From: UMGS1052 sp045532035
GTDB lineage: Bacteria; Bacillota; Clostridia; Oscillospirales; CAG-382
Length of the DNA: 64,000 nucleotides
Assembly: GCA_045532035.1 (NCBI GenBank)
Contig: JAZSFD010000107.1
Location: 1-64,000, forward strand
Reading direction: 5' to 3'
Below are positions 8,586 through 17,122 of this stretch, in pieces (within the stretch, counting starts at the first letter, position 1; each line of letters starts with the position of its first letter). The notes below the pieces were generated by a model, which had not been told where the DNA came from, ran no database searches, and saw only the letters and a list, made by a program, of their open reading frames with translations. The position numbers and the translations under genes are program-made.

Positions 8586-9782
8586 TTAAATGTGAAGGAC
8601 AACGCCGTCTTTCGTAAGGGCATCCTGAAGCTTTTTGATATCAAGGCTGTCAAAATCGTCGGACATGGCAGCAGCCGTTCCTGCCGCCTGACCTGTAACC
8701 GAACAGCAGGGGATAACACGCGTAATATCCCACATGGCATCGGTGTTGGAAATACATCTTCCTGCGGCGACAACATTTTTGAGATCGCCGTAAAGACATC
8801 TGAAGGGCACTTCATAAATAGGTCCGGGCTTTCTCCAGTCGGAAATGAGACCGATGCTGTCCTCAAAATACTTGTGATCCTCGGTGTCATCGAGGGTGTA
8901 TTTTCCTGAAGGTCTGCGGGTCATGCGAACCTGCGGAATGGTGGCAATGGTGGAAATGGCGCGCTCACGATCCATCGTTTCGCCGCGCTTCATGAAATCG
9001 GAGAGAACCTTTTCGTGGGAAAGCTGGACCATTTCCGAAAGCTCTTTTCCGTCAAGGCCTGCAAATCTGCGGTTGATAAGAAGCTCGGTTGGGCGGCGCT
9101 TGTCCTTGTCCTTGTCGGGAACATCACAGCAACCGATGGGATGAATTGTGTATTTTCCGTTTTCTGTGGCAAAATACCATGCGGCAAGAATGTTGCCCTG
9201 ACCGAACTTTTCGGTTTTTGCACCTGCGAGAGCAAAAACATCCGCATCTCCCGAAGCGTCGACAACGCTCCTTACCTTGATGGCGGAGCGTCCCGATTTG
9301 TTTTCGATAAAGAGAGCATCAACTTTTCCGTCGGTCACATTTGCAGCGCATACGCTTGTGCCGTAAAGTATCTCGACATTTTCTTTTAAGAGCAACTGTT
9401 CAGCGAGAATCATGAAGGTCGGGCCGTTGTAATCGACCATATAACGCCCGCCGTTCTTCTTTTCTTCGTCAGTGCCGTTTTCTACCCAAGCCTTCGGATA
9501 TCTTCCCTCACAGCCATATTTGATGGAAAGCTTCAGAAGCTCTTCGGCAATGCCGAAGCTTACCTGACGGCCGCATCCGTCGCAGATGGGAAGATAAATG
9601 GTGACAAGACCAAGCGTTGCAAGACCGCCGAGGGCAAACTGCTTTTCGATAAGTATTGTTTTTGCACCGTGGCGGGCCGAAGCAATTGCTGCGGCAATTC
9701 CCGCAATACCTCCGCCGACGACGGCGACATCATATTCACCGTATACGGGAATCTGTTTTGCTTTTTCTTCGATGTAGTTCAT
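8586..9782 (-). CDS. FAD-dependent oxidoreductase (FAD_oxidored family)
   Basis: A flavoprotein of 398 residues. The N terminus has the dinucleotide-binding motif VVGGGIAGIAAA and the following LIEKQFALGG acidic-end motif that binds FAD ribose. A glycine-rich SGDADVF segment and a C-terminal GRCISNTDAMWDITRV segment are typical of FAD_oxidored proteins, whose substrates are mostly unknown. CDGCGR near residue 75 could bind a metal or form a disulfide. The start is the ATG at 9782 with SD AAGGAG; an in-frame extension to 9836 runs into a low-complexity intergenic repeat and is rejected. It follows hflX on the same strand after about 100 bases. The substrate cannot be named from sequence. Confidence 0.8.
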   Translation of the reverse strand: MNYIEEKAKQIPVYGEYDVAVVGGGIAGIAAAIASARHGAKTILIEKQFALGGLATLGLVTIYLPICDGCGRQVSFGIAEELLKLSIKYGCEGRYPKAWVENGTDEEKKNGGRYMVDYNGPTFMILAEQLLLKENVEILYGTSVCAANVTDGKVDALFIENKSGRSAIKVRSVVDASGDADVFALAGAKTEKFGQGNILAAWYFATENGKYTIHPIGCCDVPDKDKDKRRPTELLINRRFAGLDGKELSEMVQLSHEKVLSDFMKRGETMDRERAISTIATIPQVRMTRRPSGKYTLDDTEDHKYFEDSIGLISDWRKPGPIYEVPFRCLYGDLKNVVAAGRCISNTDAMWDITRVIPCCSVTGQAAGTAAAMSDDFDSLDIKKLQDALTKDGVVLHI

Positions 9783-9794
9783 TTTCTGCTCCTT

Positions 9795-9875
9795 AGTTAG
9801 AAATGAGAAATTAGAAATGTGAAATGTGAAATTCATTTCTTATTACACATTGCTCATTCCTTATTACTCACTCGT
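9795..9875. repeat. Low-complexity imperfect inverted repeat between hflX and the oxidoreductase gene
   Basis: An A-rich half built from GAAATGAG/GAAATTAG/GAAATGTG units is followed by a T-rich half with TTATTACACATTGCTCATTCC-like units. The two halves are partly complementary. It resembles dispersed intergenic repeats seen in some Clostridia, but no second copy occurs in this window. Confidence 0.4.
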
Positions 9876-9881
9876 TATATT

Positions 9882-11204
9882 TTATTCCACGATATATTTT
9901 TCAAGCATACCGGATATTTTTGCATCTGCCATAGCCTCAACAAGGGTTCCGTTTTCGGTGTATTCCACCGAAAGCACCGTCGCCTTGCTGTAAAGAATAT
10001 CAAGTTTTGCTCCGTCATTGAAAGGAAAGAGGAATTTCAGTTTTTTCTGGTTTGCGCCCAGCTCCTCCTCAATGACCGAAAGAAGCTCGTCTGTGCCGTA
10101 GCCTGTGGTTGCAGAAACAAAAACAGCCTTTTTGTCTCCCACTGTCGATTTTTCGGGAACGGCTTCAAGCTTGTCACACTTGTTGAAGACATAAATGGTC
10201 GGCTTTCCGCCGGCGCCAAGGTCTGCAAGAGTTTTTTCGGTGACCTCTGTCTTCATTTGCGCGTTCTCGTCGGAGGCATCGATGAGGATAAGAAGCACAT
10301 CGGCATATTTTGCCTCGTCAAGAGTGCTCTTGAAAGCCTTGACAAGACCGTGGGGGAGATTATTGATAAAGCCTACCGTGTCGGTCAAAAGCACCTCAAA
10401 GCCCGATGGCAGCTCAAGCTTTCTGACTGTCGGGTCAAGGGTTGCAAACAGCTTGTCCTCGGCAAGAATGCCGGCATTTGTCAGATAGTTGAGAAGAGTT
10501 GATTTTCCTGCGTTGGTGTAGCCAACGATGGCAATGACGGGAATGTTCGATTTTCTGCGCTGCTTGCGCATGGTATCTCTTGTGTTTTCGAGGGTCAAAA
10601 GCTGTTCCTCAAGAGAAGCAATTCGGCGTTTGATGTGGCGGCGGTCGGTCTCAAGCTTTGTTTCACCGGGACCTCGCGCGCCCACAGAACCGCTTGCGGA
10701 GGCACCGCCCTGGCGGGACATTTCGATACCTTTTCCTGTGAGTCGGGGAGCGGTGTATTTAAGCTGTGCGATCTCGACCTGAAGCTTTCCTTCGCCTGTC
10801 ACCGCGTGGTGGGCAAAGATGTCGAGAATAAGCATGGTGCGGTCAATGACGCGCAGTTCCGAATCTTTGGGCGAGATGCCTTTTTCAAGGTTTCTGATCT
10901 GGGAGGGGGAAAGCTCGCAATCAAAAACCACAAGCTTTATGTTGTGATTTTCGCAAAGCTGTGCTGCCTCCTCCATTTTTCCGACGCCAATATATGTGGC
11001 GGCCTCGGGGGAGGGACGGCATTGGGTGAGAAAGAAGAATTCACATTCCTCCTCTTTTTGACCGATGAGCGCTGTTTGGGCAAGCGCTTTCAGCTCGTCC
11101 AATGATTTTTCTGCTTTCTCGGCTTCGTTTGCCGAAAAATACAGCGACACAAGAAGCACTCCGAAGCGTTCTTTATTTTCATTTTCAAAAACAACCTCAG
11201 CCAT
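9882..11204 (-). CDS. hflX: GTPase HflX
   Basis: Ribosome-associated GTPase of 440 residues, involved in rescuing or splitting stalled or hibernating 70S ribosomes under stress. The N-terminal HflX domain includes QCRPSPEAATYIGVGK, the glycine-rich linker has GGASASGSVGARGPGETKLE, a helical segment follows, and the G domain has G1 GYTNAGKST, G3 DTVGFI and G4 NKCD. Length is typical. The ATG at 11204 has an AAGGAGG-type SD. It is followed on the same strand by the FAD oxidoreductase after a repeat-like spacer, and preceded by the Gfo/Idh gene about 110 bases upstream, so it probably has its own promoter. Confidence 0.96.
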   Translation of the reverse strand: MAEVVFENENKERFGVLLVSLYFSANEAEKAEKSLDELKALAQTALIGQKEEECEFFFLTQCRPSPEAATYIGVGKMEEAAQLCENHNIKLVVFDCELSPSQIRNLEKGISPKDSELRVIDRTMLILDIFAHHAVTGEGKLQVEIAQLKYTAPRLTGKGIEMSRQGGASASGSVGARGPGETKLETDRRHIKRRIASLEEQLLTLENTRDTMRKQRRKSNIPVIAIVGYTNAGKSTLLNYLTNAGILAEDKLFATLDPTVRKLELPSGFEVLLTDTVGFINNLPHGLVKAFKSTLDEAKYADVLLILIDASDENAQMKTEVTEKTLADLGAGGKPTIYVFNKCDKLEAVPEKSTVGDKKAVFVSATTGYGTDELLSVIEEELGANQKKLKFLFPFNDGAKLDILYSKATVLSVEYTENGTLVEAMADAKISGMLEKYIVE

Positions 11205-11318
11205 TTTTCCTCCTTGAAAAAAGCAGGTGCAAACAATTAAAGTTTAGCATAATAGTTTTATAAAAGATATACCTATCTTGTCGGATTTTTCAGATATCTT
11301 GACATTTGCCGCAAAAAC

Positions 11319-12368
11319 TCAGATGCAGCACTTGACGGGAGCGTTCTTTTCGACAGATTCAAAGCCTGCCTCAATAACTTTCATGACTCTCATCATTTCG
11401 TAGTGCTTTACGATCTGTACTTCTTTTCCTTCTATCGCGCGGCAGAAATTGCGGTAATAGTCGTGCACATCAGACTCGGGACGGGGATTGGAATAGGTTT
11501 CTGTGGTAAGATCGTCACGGGGAGCCATGGTTTTGGTAAGGCCTGCGGCTGTGACGATGGGAGTGACATTGTTCTGATACCACTCCTTGCATCTGACGAC
11601 CTCGCATTCCGAACTCCAGTCACGAACGATTGCAGAGCCCATTTCGCCAAGTACATAAAATCTCGGCATCGAAACGAAGTTGTAGGTTCCCACCTCCACA
11701 AGATATCTTGTGCCGTTTTCAAAGGTTATATCCAAACGGAAGCCGTCGTCGACTTCTTTGTTTGTGAGATGGTCAAAACGGCAAAAGATTTCGCAAACAC
11801 GGCTGTCAAAAACCGCCTGCAAAGCCTGGTCGATGAGATGGATGCCCCAGTCATAAAGCATTCCGCCGCCGTGCTGCTTTTCGCCGCGCCAGTCACCGGG
11901 AATTCCGCGGGAGCCGTGGACACGCGACTCGATGTTGAAGACCTTTCCGATCTCTTTTGATTTGTAAATATCCTTTACCATAAGGAAATCCACATCCCAG
12001 CGTCTGTTCTGATGCACCGAGAAGACTTTGCCGTATTTGTTTGCGGCATCAATCATTTCCTGAAGGTCTGCGCACGAAAGGGTGACGGGTTTTTCGGAAA
12101 TGACATTTTTGCCTGCTGCCATTGCTTTTATGGCAATTTCCTTGTGGAAATCGTTGGGAGTAGCAATTGTTACTACATCAACCTTTTCGTCGGCAAGAAG
12201 CTCGTCGAGGGAGGAATAGGCATGGATGCCCATATCTCTTGCGGCCGTGTTTCTTTCTTCCTTGATGTCAAAAATGCCCAAAAGGGATACGACATCACTT
12301 TTGAGAGCGTGCCTTGCGTGCCAGCCGCCCATGCCTCCGAAGCCTACGATTGCGAGATTGTGTTTCAT
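11319..12368 (-). CDS. Gfo/Idh/MocA-family NAD(P)-dependent dehydrogenase
   Basis: A sugar or inositol dehydrogenase-type oxidoreductase of 349 residues. The N-terminal Rossmann fold has AIVGFGGMGGWHARH, followed by the ATPNDFHKE and EKPVTLS motifs; the catalytic Lys is in EKP. The C-terminal alpha/beta domain contains GGGMLYDWGIHLIDQ, with the conserved histidine of the family. Substrate unknown; family members oxidise or reduce hydroxyls of sugars, inositols or sugar acids. The start is the ATG at 12368 with SD AGAAAGG; the longer frame to 12488 would begin upstream of the promoter at 12429-12457 and is rejected. Expression probably depends on the tandem palindromes at 12395-12420. Confidence 0.87.
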   Translation of the reverse strand: MKHNLAIVGFGGMGGWHARHALKSDVVSLLGIFDIKEERNTAARDMGIHAYSSLDELLADEKVDVVTIATPNDFHKEIAIKAMAAGKNVISEKPVTLSCADLQEMIDAANKYGKVFSVHQNRRWDVDFLMVKDIYKSKEIGKVFNIESRVHGSRGIPGDWRGEKQHGGGMLYDWGIHLIDQALQAVFDSRVCEIFCRFDHLTNKEVDDGFRLDITFENGTRYLVEVGTYNFVSMPRFYVLGEMGSAIVRDWSSECEVVRCKEWYQNNVTPIVTAAGLTKTMAPRDDLTTETYSNPRPESDVHDYYRNFCRAIEGKEVQIVKHYEMMRVMKVIEAGFESVEKNAPVKCCI

Positions 12369-12394
12369 AATAATAGCCTTTCTTTGTTGATGGT

Positions 12395-12420
12395 ATTCCA
12401 TATGGTTATTCCATATGGTT
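12395..12420. promoter_or_regulatory. Tandem 13-base operator-like repeats with CCATATGG cores
   Basis: Two exact head-to-tail copies of ATTCCATATGGTT (12395-12407 and 12408-12420), each with the palindrome CCATATGG. They lie just downstream of the predicted transcription start of the Gfo/Idh gene and upstream of its SD, the position of a repressor operator. Confidence 0.6.
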
Positions 12421-12428
12421 ATATTGCA

Positions 12429-12457
12429 ATTATACAATAGTTTTTTCGCAAATTCAA
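12429..12457 (-). promoter_or_regulatory. Sigma-A promoter of the Gfo/Idh/MocA gene
   Basis: On the minus strand TTGAAT (12457-12452), 17-base spacer, TATAAT (12434-12429). It sits directly upstream of the tandem CCATATGG repeats. Confidence 0.75.
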
Positions 12458-12602
12458 GAGTTTTGGCAAGATAAGAAAAAATCGACAAAAAGCATAACAG
12501 AAAAGCGATAATTTACGAAAAGTCTGTACATTTTATGATTTTTGTGATAAAATATATTTGATTATTTATTTCGTTTAACAGTTCATCCGAAAGGTGCAAA
12601 AA

Positions 12603-15428
12603 ATGGCAAATAAATCTTTGAAAGTATACGGCGCGCGAGTGCACAACCTAAAAAATATCGATGTGGAGATTCCGCGAGACAAGCTTGTGGTATTCACAGG
12701 TGTTTCGGGCTCGGGAAAGTCATCTCTTGCTTTTGATACTATTTATGCCGAGGGACACAGGCGCTTTGTGGAATCTCTCTCCTCCTATGCCCGAATGTTT
12801 CTCGGTCAGCTTGACAAGCCTGACATTGATTCGATCGACGGCCTTTCTCCCGCCATCTCGATAGATCAGAAGACAACCTCGAAGAATCCCAGATCGACAG
12901 TGGGCACCGTCACCGAGATATATGACTATCTTCGTCTTCTCTATGCCCGTTGCGGCGTGCCCCATTGTCCCGTGTGCGGAAAAGAGATCGAACAGCAGAC
13001 GATTGATGAGATTATCGACAGCATCATGACTCTTCCCGAAAAGACAAAATTCATGGTGTTGGCACCGGTCGTTCGCGGCAAAAAGGGTATGCACGAAAAG
13101 ATTTTTGCCGACGCTCAGAAAAACGGATATGTCAGAGTCCGTGTCGATGGCGCCATCCTTACCCTCGGCGAGGATTTCGGACTTGACAAGAACAAAAAGC
13201 ATGACATTGACATTGTCGTTGACCGTCTTGTCATGAAAGAAGATATTCGCTCACGCCTCACCGATTCTGTTGAGAGCGCCTGCAAGCTTTCGGAAGGAAA
13301 TCTGACGGTATATCTTCCTGACTCTCCCGAGGGAGAAAATGAGCTCGAATTTTCCCAGAACTATGCCTGCCGCGAGCATGGTATCAGTCTCGGAGAGCTT
13401 GAACCACGAATGTTTTCGTTCAACAGTCCTTTTGGTGCTTGCCCCGACTGCGACGGTCTTGGTCAGACTCTTGTTCTTTCTCCCGACAAGCTTATCCCTG
13501 ACAAGAGTCTTTCGCTTCGTGACGGCGCATGCATCTGTAACGGCTATAAATCAATGGACAAGCGAGCTTGGACAGGAAATCTTTTTGATCAGGCACTTTC
13601 CGATTACGGCTATGGCATTTCGACTCCGATAGAACAGCTTTCGGAGGAGGCGTATAATGCCATGCTGTACGGCACCGACCGAAAGTATGCCATGAAATAT
13701 GCAGGCAGAACTTATGAAGTGTCTTTCGACGGTATGCTGAATGATATCGACCGCCGATACAAAATGTCGGTAAATAACCACGAACAGAGGGAATATTATG
13801 AGCAGTTTATGGAGCAGATCCCGTGCAAGGCTTGCTCGGGAAAAAGACTGAAGAAAGAGCCGATGGCGGTCACTGTGGGGGACAAGAACATTTCAGAGGT
13901 CTGCGATCTTGGAGTGTGTGATGCCAAGAGCTTTTTTGAAACGATCAAGCTTTCGAAAAAGAATGAGGCAATAGCGAAAGATATCCTCAAGGAAATAAAA
14001 GCAAGGCTTGGTTTTCTCACAAATGTGGGACTTGGTTATCTGACCCTTTCAAGAGCGTCAGGTACTCTTTCAGGCGGTGAGAGCCAGCGTATCCGCCTTG
14101 CAACGCAGATAGGCTCGTCACTGATGGGAGTTCTTTATATTCTCGATGAGCCGTCGATCGGTCTTCATCAGCGCGATAACGAAAAGCTTATCGAAACTCT
14201 CAAAAAATTGCGCGATATCGGCAACACGCTCATTGTTGTTGAGCACGACGAGGAAACAATGCTTGCGTCTGACTATATCGTAGATATCGGACCTCTTGCG
14301 GGTGTTCACGGAGGTAGGATAGTTGCCGCAGGAACCCCTGCACAGCTCATGAAAGCAAAGGATTCTGTCACCGCAGATTTTCTTTCGGGCAGAAGAAAGA
14401 TCGCAGTTCCCGAAAAAAGACGTGAAGGCAACGGAAAATTTTTGAAGATCGTCGGGGCGAAGGAGCATAATCTCAAAAACATCGATGTTTCGATTCCGTT
14501 GGGAACTTTTACCTGCGTCACAGGTGTTTCGGGTTCGGGAAAATCGTCGCTTATCAACAGTATTCTTTATAACGAGCTTGCAAAAAAGCTTAACCGCGCT
14601 CACACGATTCCGGGCAAACACACAAGAATCGAGGGTGTAGATCAGCTTGACAAAGTCATCAACATCGACCAGTCGCCGATAGGCAGAACTCCGCGCTCAA
14701 ATCCTGCCACCTATACAGGTCTTTTTACCGATATCCGTGCTCTGTATGCCACCACTACCGATTCGAAGATCCGAGGCTATAAGCAGGACAGGTTTTCGTT
14801 TAACCTCAAGGGCGGTCGGTGTGAGGCGTGCCAGGGTGACGGACTTCTGAAAATAGAGATGCATTTTCTTCCCGATGTTTATATCACCTGCGATGTCTGC
14901 AAGGGCAAGCGCTATAACCGCGAAACGCTGGAGGTAAAATATAAGGGAAAGAGTATTTTTGATGTGCTTGACATGACGGTCGATGAGGGATTGAAATTTT
15001 TCGAAAATCTCCCGAGTCTGCGCCGCAAGCTTGCCACTCTTTCGGAGGTGGGACTCGGCTATATCAAGATAGGTCAGGCATCCACCACCCTTTCGGGCGG
15101 TGAGGCGCAGCGCGTCAAGCTTGCCACAGAGCTTTCAAAGCGCGCCACGGGAAAAACGGTTTATATCCTTGATGAGCCGACCACAGGTCTTCATACCGCT
15201 GATGTCGAAAAGCTTGTGGAGGTGCTCCAGAAGCTTGTGGATACAGGCAACACCGTCATTGTCATCGAGCATAATCTTGATATGATAAAATGTGCCGATT
15301 ATATTATCGACCTTGGCCCCGAAGGGGGAGATGAGGGTGGAACGCTTGTCACCTGCGGAACTCCCGAGGAGGTTGCAAAGTGCGAAAGGTCTTATACGGG
15401 ACACTACTTGAAAGGCAAGCTTTCATAA
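12603..15428 (+). CDS. uvrA: UvrABC excinuclease subunit A
   Basis: Damage-recognition ATPase of nucleotide excision repair; a UvrA dimer loads UvrB on lesions. At 941 residues it has typical length. Walker A motifs are GVSGSGKS at residues 33-40 and again at about 640, both followed by ABC signature motifs (LSGGESQR and LSGGEAQR) and DEP-type Walker B motifs. Zinc-binding cysteine pairs are visible (CPVCGKE; CPDC; CEACQGDG with CDVCKG). The start is the ATG at 12603 with SD AAGGTG at 12591; the GTG three codons earlier overlaps that SD. A weak promoter (TGTACA-17-TAAAAT) is visible around 12525-12555. It is transcribed alone and ends at a strong terminator. The uvrB and uvrC genes are not in the window. 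Confidence 0.98.
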   Translation: MANKSLKVYGARVHNLKNIDVEIPRDKLVVFTGVSGSGKSSLAFDTIYAEGHRRFVESLSSYARMFLGQLDKPDIDSIDGLSPAISIDQKTTSKNPRSTVGTVTEIYDYLRLLYARCGVPHCPVCGKEIEQQTIDEIIDSIMTLPEKTKFMVLAPVVRGKKGMHEKIFADAQKNGYVRVRVDGAILTLGEDFGLDKNKKHDIDIVVDRLVMKEDIRSRLTDSVESACKLSEGNLTVYLPDSPEGENELEFSQNYACREHGISLGELEPRMFSFNSPFGACPDCDGLGQTLVLSPDKLIPDKSLSLRDGACICNGYKSMDKRAWTGNLFDQALSDYGYGISTPIEQLSEEAYNAMLYGTDRKYAMKYAGRTYEVSFDGMLNDIDRRYKMSVNNHEQREYYEQFMEQIPCKACSGKRLKKEPMAVTVGDKNISEVCDLGVCDAKSFFETIKLSKKNEAIAKDILKEIKARLGFLTNVGLGYLTLSRASGTLSGGESQRIRLATQIGSSLMGVLYILDEPSIGLHQRDNEKLIETLKKLRDIGNTLIVVEHDEETMLASDYIVDIGPLAGVHGGRIVAAGTPAQLMKAKDSVTADFLSGRRKIAVPEKRREGNGKFLKIVGAKEHNLKNIDVSIPLGTFTCVTGVSGSGKSSLINSILYNELAKKLNRAHTIPGKHTRIEGVDQLDKVINIDQSPIGRTPRSNPATYTGLFTDIRALYATTTDSKIRGYKQDRFSFNLKGGRCEACQGDGLLKIEMHFLPDVYITCDVCKGKRYNRETLEVKYKGKSIFDVLDMTVDEGLKFFENLPSLRRKLATLSEVGLGYIKIGQASTTLSGGEAQRVKLATELSKRATGKTVYILDEPTTGLHTADVEKLVEVLQKLVDTGNTVIVIEHNLDMIKCADYIIDLGPEGGDEGGTLVTCGTPEEVAKCERSYTGHYLKGKLS

Positions 15429-15448
15429 AAGGCAAGCTTTTATAACGC

Positions 15449-15476
15449 AAAAAATCCCCCGATATGGGGGATTTTT
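15449..15476. terminator. Bidirectional terminator between uvrA and spoVT
   Basis: Stem AAAATCCCCC (15451-15460) with GGGGGATTTTT (15466-15476), flanked by A- and T-runs. It serves both convergent genes. Confidence 0.9.
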
Positions 15477-15478
15477 CG

Positions 15479-16021
15479 TTATGATTCAAGCTGCTTTGAA
15501 AGGAATGCCGCCGCGGTCTGGATGAGCTTGATTTCTGTTTCATCGGGAGTGTGCTCTCGGTCTTCGGGGAGAAGGCTTATGACAGAGCCGATGATGTCGC
15601 CCTCCGAAAGGATGGGCATACAAACCGAAATGAAGATGCGCTCGTTGCCGTCAATGACAGATCTTTTGTTGTCTGTACTTGCAGTGTAAAGAGAACGCGA
15701 TTCCATAATCTCTTCGATCTCATGGGCGATCTTTTTTTCGGCTGCATCCTTTTTGGATACGCCTGCATACGCCACTACCGTGTCGCGGTCGGTGATGATA
15801 ATTGGGATGTCGCTTGTCTTGTAAAGTGTTTCGGCATATTGCGATGCAAAGCTTAAAAGCTCGCCGATGGGCGAATATTTTTTGAAGATAACCTCTCCGT
15901 CACGGTCGGTGAATATTTCAAGCGGGTCGCCCTCGCGAATTCTCATTGTTCTTCTTATTTCCTTTGGAATAACGACTCTTCCGAGATCGTCAATTCTCCT
16001 TACAATTCCTGTTGCTTTCAT
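15479..16021 (-). CDS. spoVT: Stage V sporulation protein T
   Basis: Transcription regulator of forespore-specific genes, 180 residues. The N-terminal AbrB/SpoVT swapped-hairpin DNA-binding domain (MKATGIVRRIDDLGRVVIPK, about 1-50) is nearly the family consensus. A C-terminal GAF-like domain (about 55-178) may bind a small ligand. It is strong evidence that the organism belongs to endospore-forming Firmicutes. The ATG at 16021 has a strong SD (AAGGAGA) that can pair with an upstream complementary segment (16028-16041 with 16069-16082), which may control its translation. It is divergent from the isomerase gene at 16276. Confidence 0.95.
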   Translation of the reverse strand: MKATGIVRRIDDLGRVVIPKEIRRTMRIREGDPLEIFTDRDGEVIFKKYSPIGELLSFASQYAETLYKTSDIPIIITDRDTVVAYAGVSKKDAAEKKIAHEIEEIMESRSLYTASTDNKRSVIDGNERIFISVCMPILSEGDIIGSVISLLPEDREHTPDETEIKLIQTAAAFLSKQLES

Positions 16022-16027
16022 ATATAA

Positions 16028-16082
16028 AAATCTCCTTTTTTCCTTTTGGGACGATGTTAGTATGTGTAAAAAAAGGAGATTT
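16028..16082 (-). promoter_or_regulatory. Potential SD-sequestering hairpin in the spoVT leader
   Basis: A perfect 14-base inverted repeat (16028-16041 and 16069-16082) with a 27-base loop. In the minus-strand transcript the 3' arm is the spoVT SD itself (AAAAAAGGAGATTT), so folding would hide the ribosome binding site. Function is inferred; no promoter was mapped to show that the 5' arm is transcribed. Confidence 0.5.
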
Positions 16083-16143
16083 ATACTGTATGATTTTTAA
16101 CGCCTTAAAAAACAGATAAAAATCCTGCCGAATGCAGTGGGCT

Positions 16144-16173
16144 ACAGCGGAGATTACTCCGCTGTTATTTTTT
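16144..16173 (+). terminator. Orphan plus-strand terminator-like hairpin upstream of the isomerase gene
   Basis: Stem ACAGCGGAG (16144-16152), loop ATTA, CTCCGCTGT (16157-16165), then TATTTTTTA. No annotated plus-strand gene ends here: uvrA already terminates at 15476 and spoVT runs the other way. It may end a small RNA or act as an insulator. Confidence 0.6.
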
Positions 16174-16187
16174 ACAGACAACAAAAA

Positions 16188-16215
16188 TTGACATTCACAT
16201 ATTTTATGATATAAT
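16188..16215 (+). promoter_or_regulatory. Sigma-A promoter of the isomerase gene
   Basis: TTGACA (16188-16193), 16-base spacer, TATAAT (16210-16215), followed by SD AAGGAGG before the ATG at 16276. Confidence 0.8.
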
Positions 16216-16275
16216 ATTAACGAAAATACTCTGTTTTTCGGCTATCAATATCAAAAAGCATAAGGAGGCAGCAAT

Positions 16276-17034
16276 ATGAGGTTTTGTATTCCTATCCCAT
16301 GTTTTTTCAAAGGTGATTTTTCCGATGCCATAAGAAAAGTAAGCGAGCTTGGCTTTGATGCGGTTGAGACCTATGATTGGAGATCGCTTGATTTTGACTC
16401 TGTAAAAAAAACGCTTTGCGAAACGGGTATTGAGCTTGTCAGTATGTGTACCACTGATTTTTGCCTGACCGACCCTGCAAACCGTGAAAAATGGCTGTGT
16501 GGGCTTTCCGAGAGCTGTGAGGCGGCAAAGGCTTTGGGAGTAAAGCATCTGATAACGCAGGTCGGAAACGACACAGGAGCTCCAAGAGAGCTTCAGCACG
16601 CCTCCATCGTCGAAGGGCTGAAAAAAGGTGCCCCCATCCTTGAGGCTGCCGGAGTTACACTTATGATCGAGCCTTTGAATACCATATACGATCACAAAGG
16701 CTATTATCTTTGGTCGGCGGTTGAGGGGTTTGAAATAATCCGTGAGGTGGCAAGCCCTGATGTGAAGCTTGTATATGATATCTATCACCAACAGGTCATG
16801 GAGGGAAACATCATCCGCAATATAACCGAAAATCTTGATTGCATTGCCCATCTGCACGCCGCGGGACACCCCGGAAGACATGAACTGCAATTTGGTGAAA
16901 ATGATTATAAGGTGATATGGCAAGCCTGCGATAAGGCAGGATACACCGGCTGCTGCGGCCTTGAATATTCGCCTCTTTTAGAGCCTGTCGAAAGCCTTGA
17001 GGAGTTTATCAGAATATATAAGGACAATGAATAA
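16276..17034 (+). CDS. Hydroxypyruvate isomerase-like TIM-barrel protein
   Basis: 252 residues of the AP-endonuclease-2/xylose-isomerase-like TIM-barrel superfamily, closest by eye to hydroxypyruvate isomerase (Hyi). Metal-binding and active-site segments are visible: IEPLNTIYDHKGYYL (Glu), YDIYHQQVMEGN (Asp/His) and HLHAAGHPGRHE (His), with a final GLEYSP (Glu). The reaction would be hydroxypyruvate to tartronate semialdehyde or isomerisation of another 2-keto sugar; family members differ in substrate, so the activity is uncertain. It has its own promoter (16188-16215) and an excellent SD (AAGGAGG). The next gene on the same strand (TIR-TPR) starts 88 bases later and seems unrelated. Confidence 0.8.
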   Translation: MRFCIPIPCFFKGDFSDAIRKVSELGFDAVETYDWRSLDFDSVKKTLCETGIELVSMCTTDFCLTDPANREKWLCGLSESCEAAKALGVKHLITQVGNDTGAPRELQHASIVEGLKKGAPILEAAGVTLMIEPLNTIYDHKGYYLWSAVEGFEIIREVASPDVKLVYDIYHQQVMEGNIIRNITENLDCIAHLHAAGHPGRHELQFGENDYKVIWQACDKAGYTGCCGLEYSPLLEPVESLEEFIRIYKDNE

Positions 17035-17122
17035 TGACCGAAAAGTCCTTTTTGGCAAATGTTGCGAAAAAAGCCTTTTTGTCAGTTATAAAGTGTGACA
17101 AAAAACGACCGGAGGACAAGAT

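Noticed and set aside
9819..10502. A 227-codon plus-strand frame opposite hflX
   Set aside because: Lies opposite highly conserved HflX G-domain codons and has no domain or ribosome binding site.
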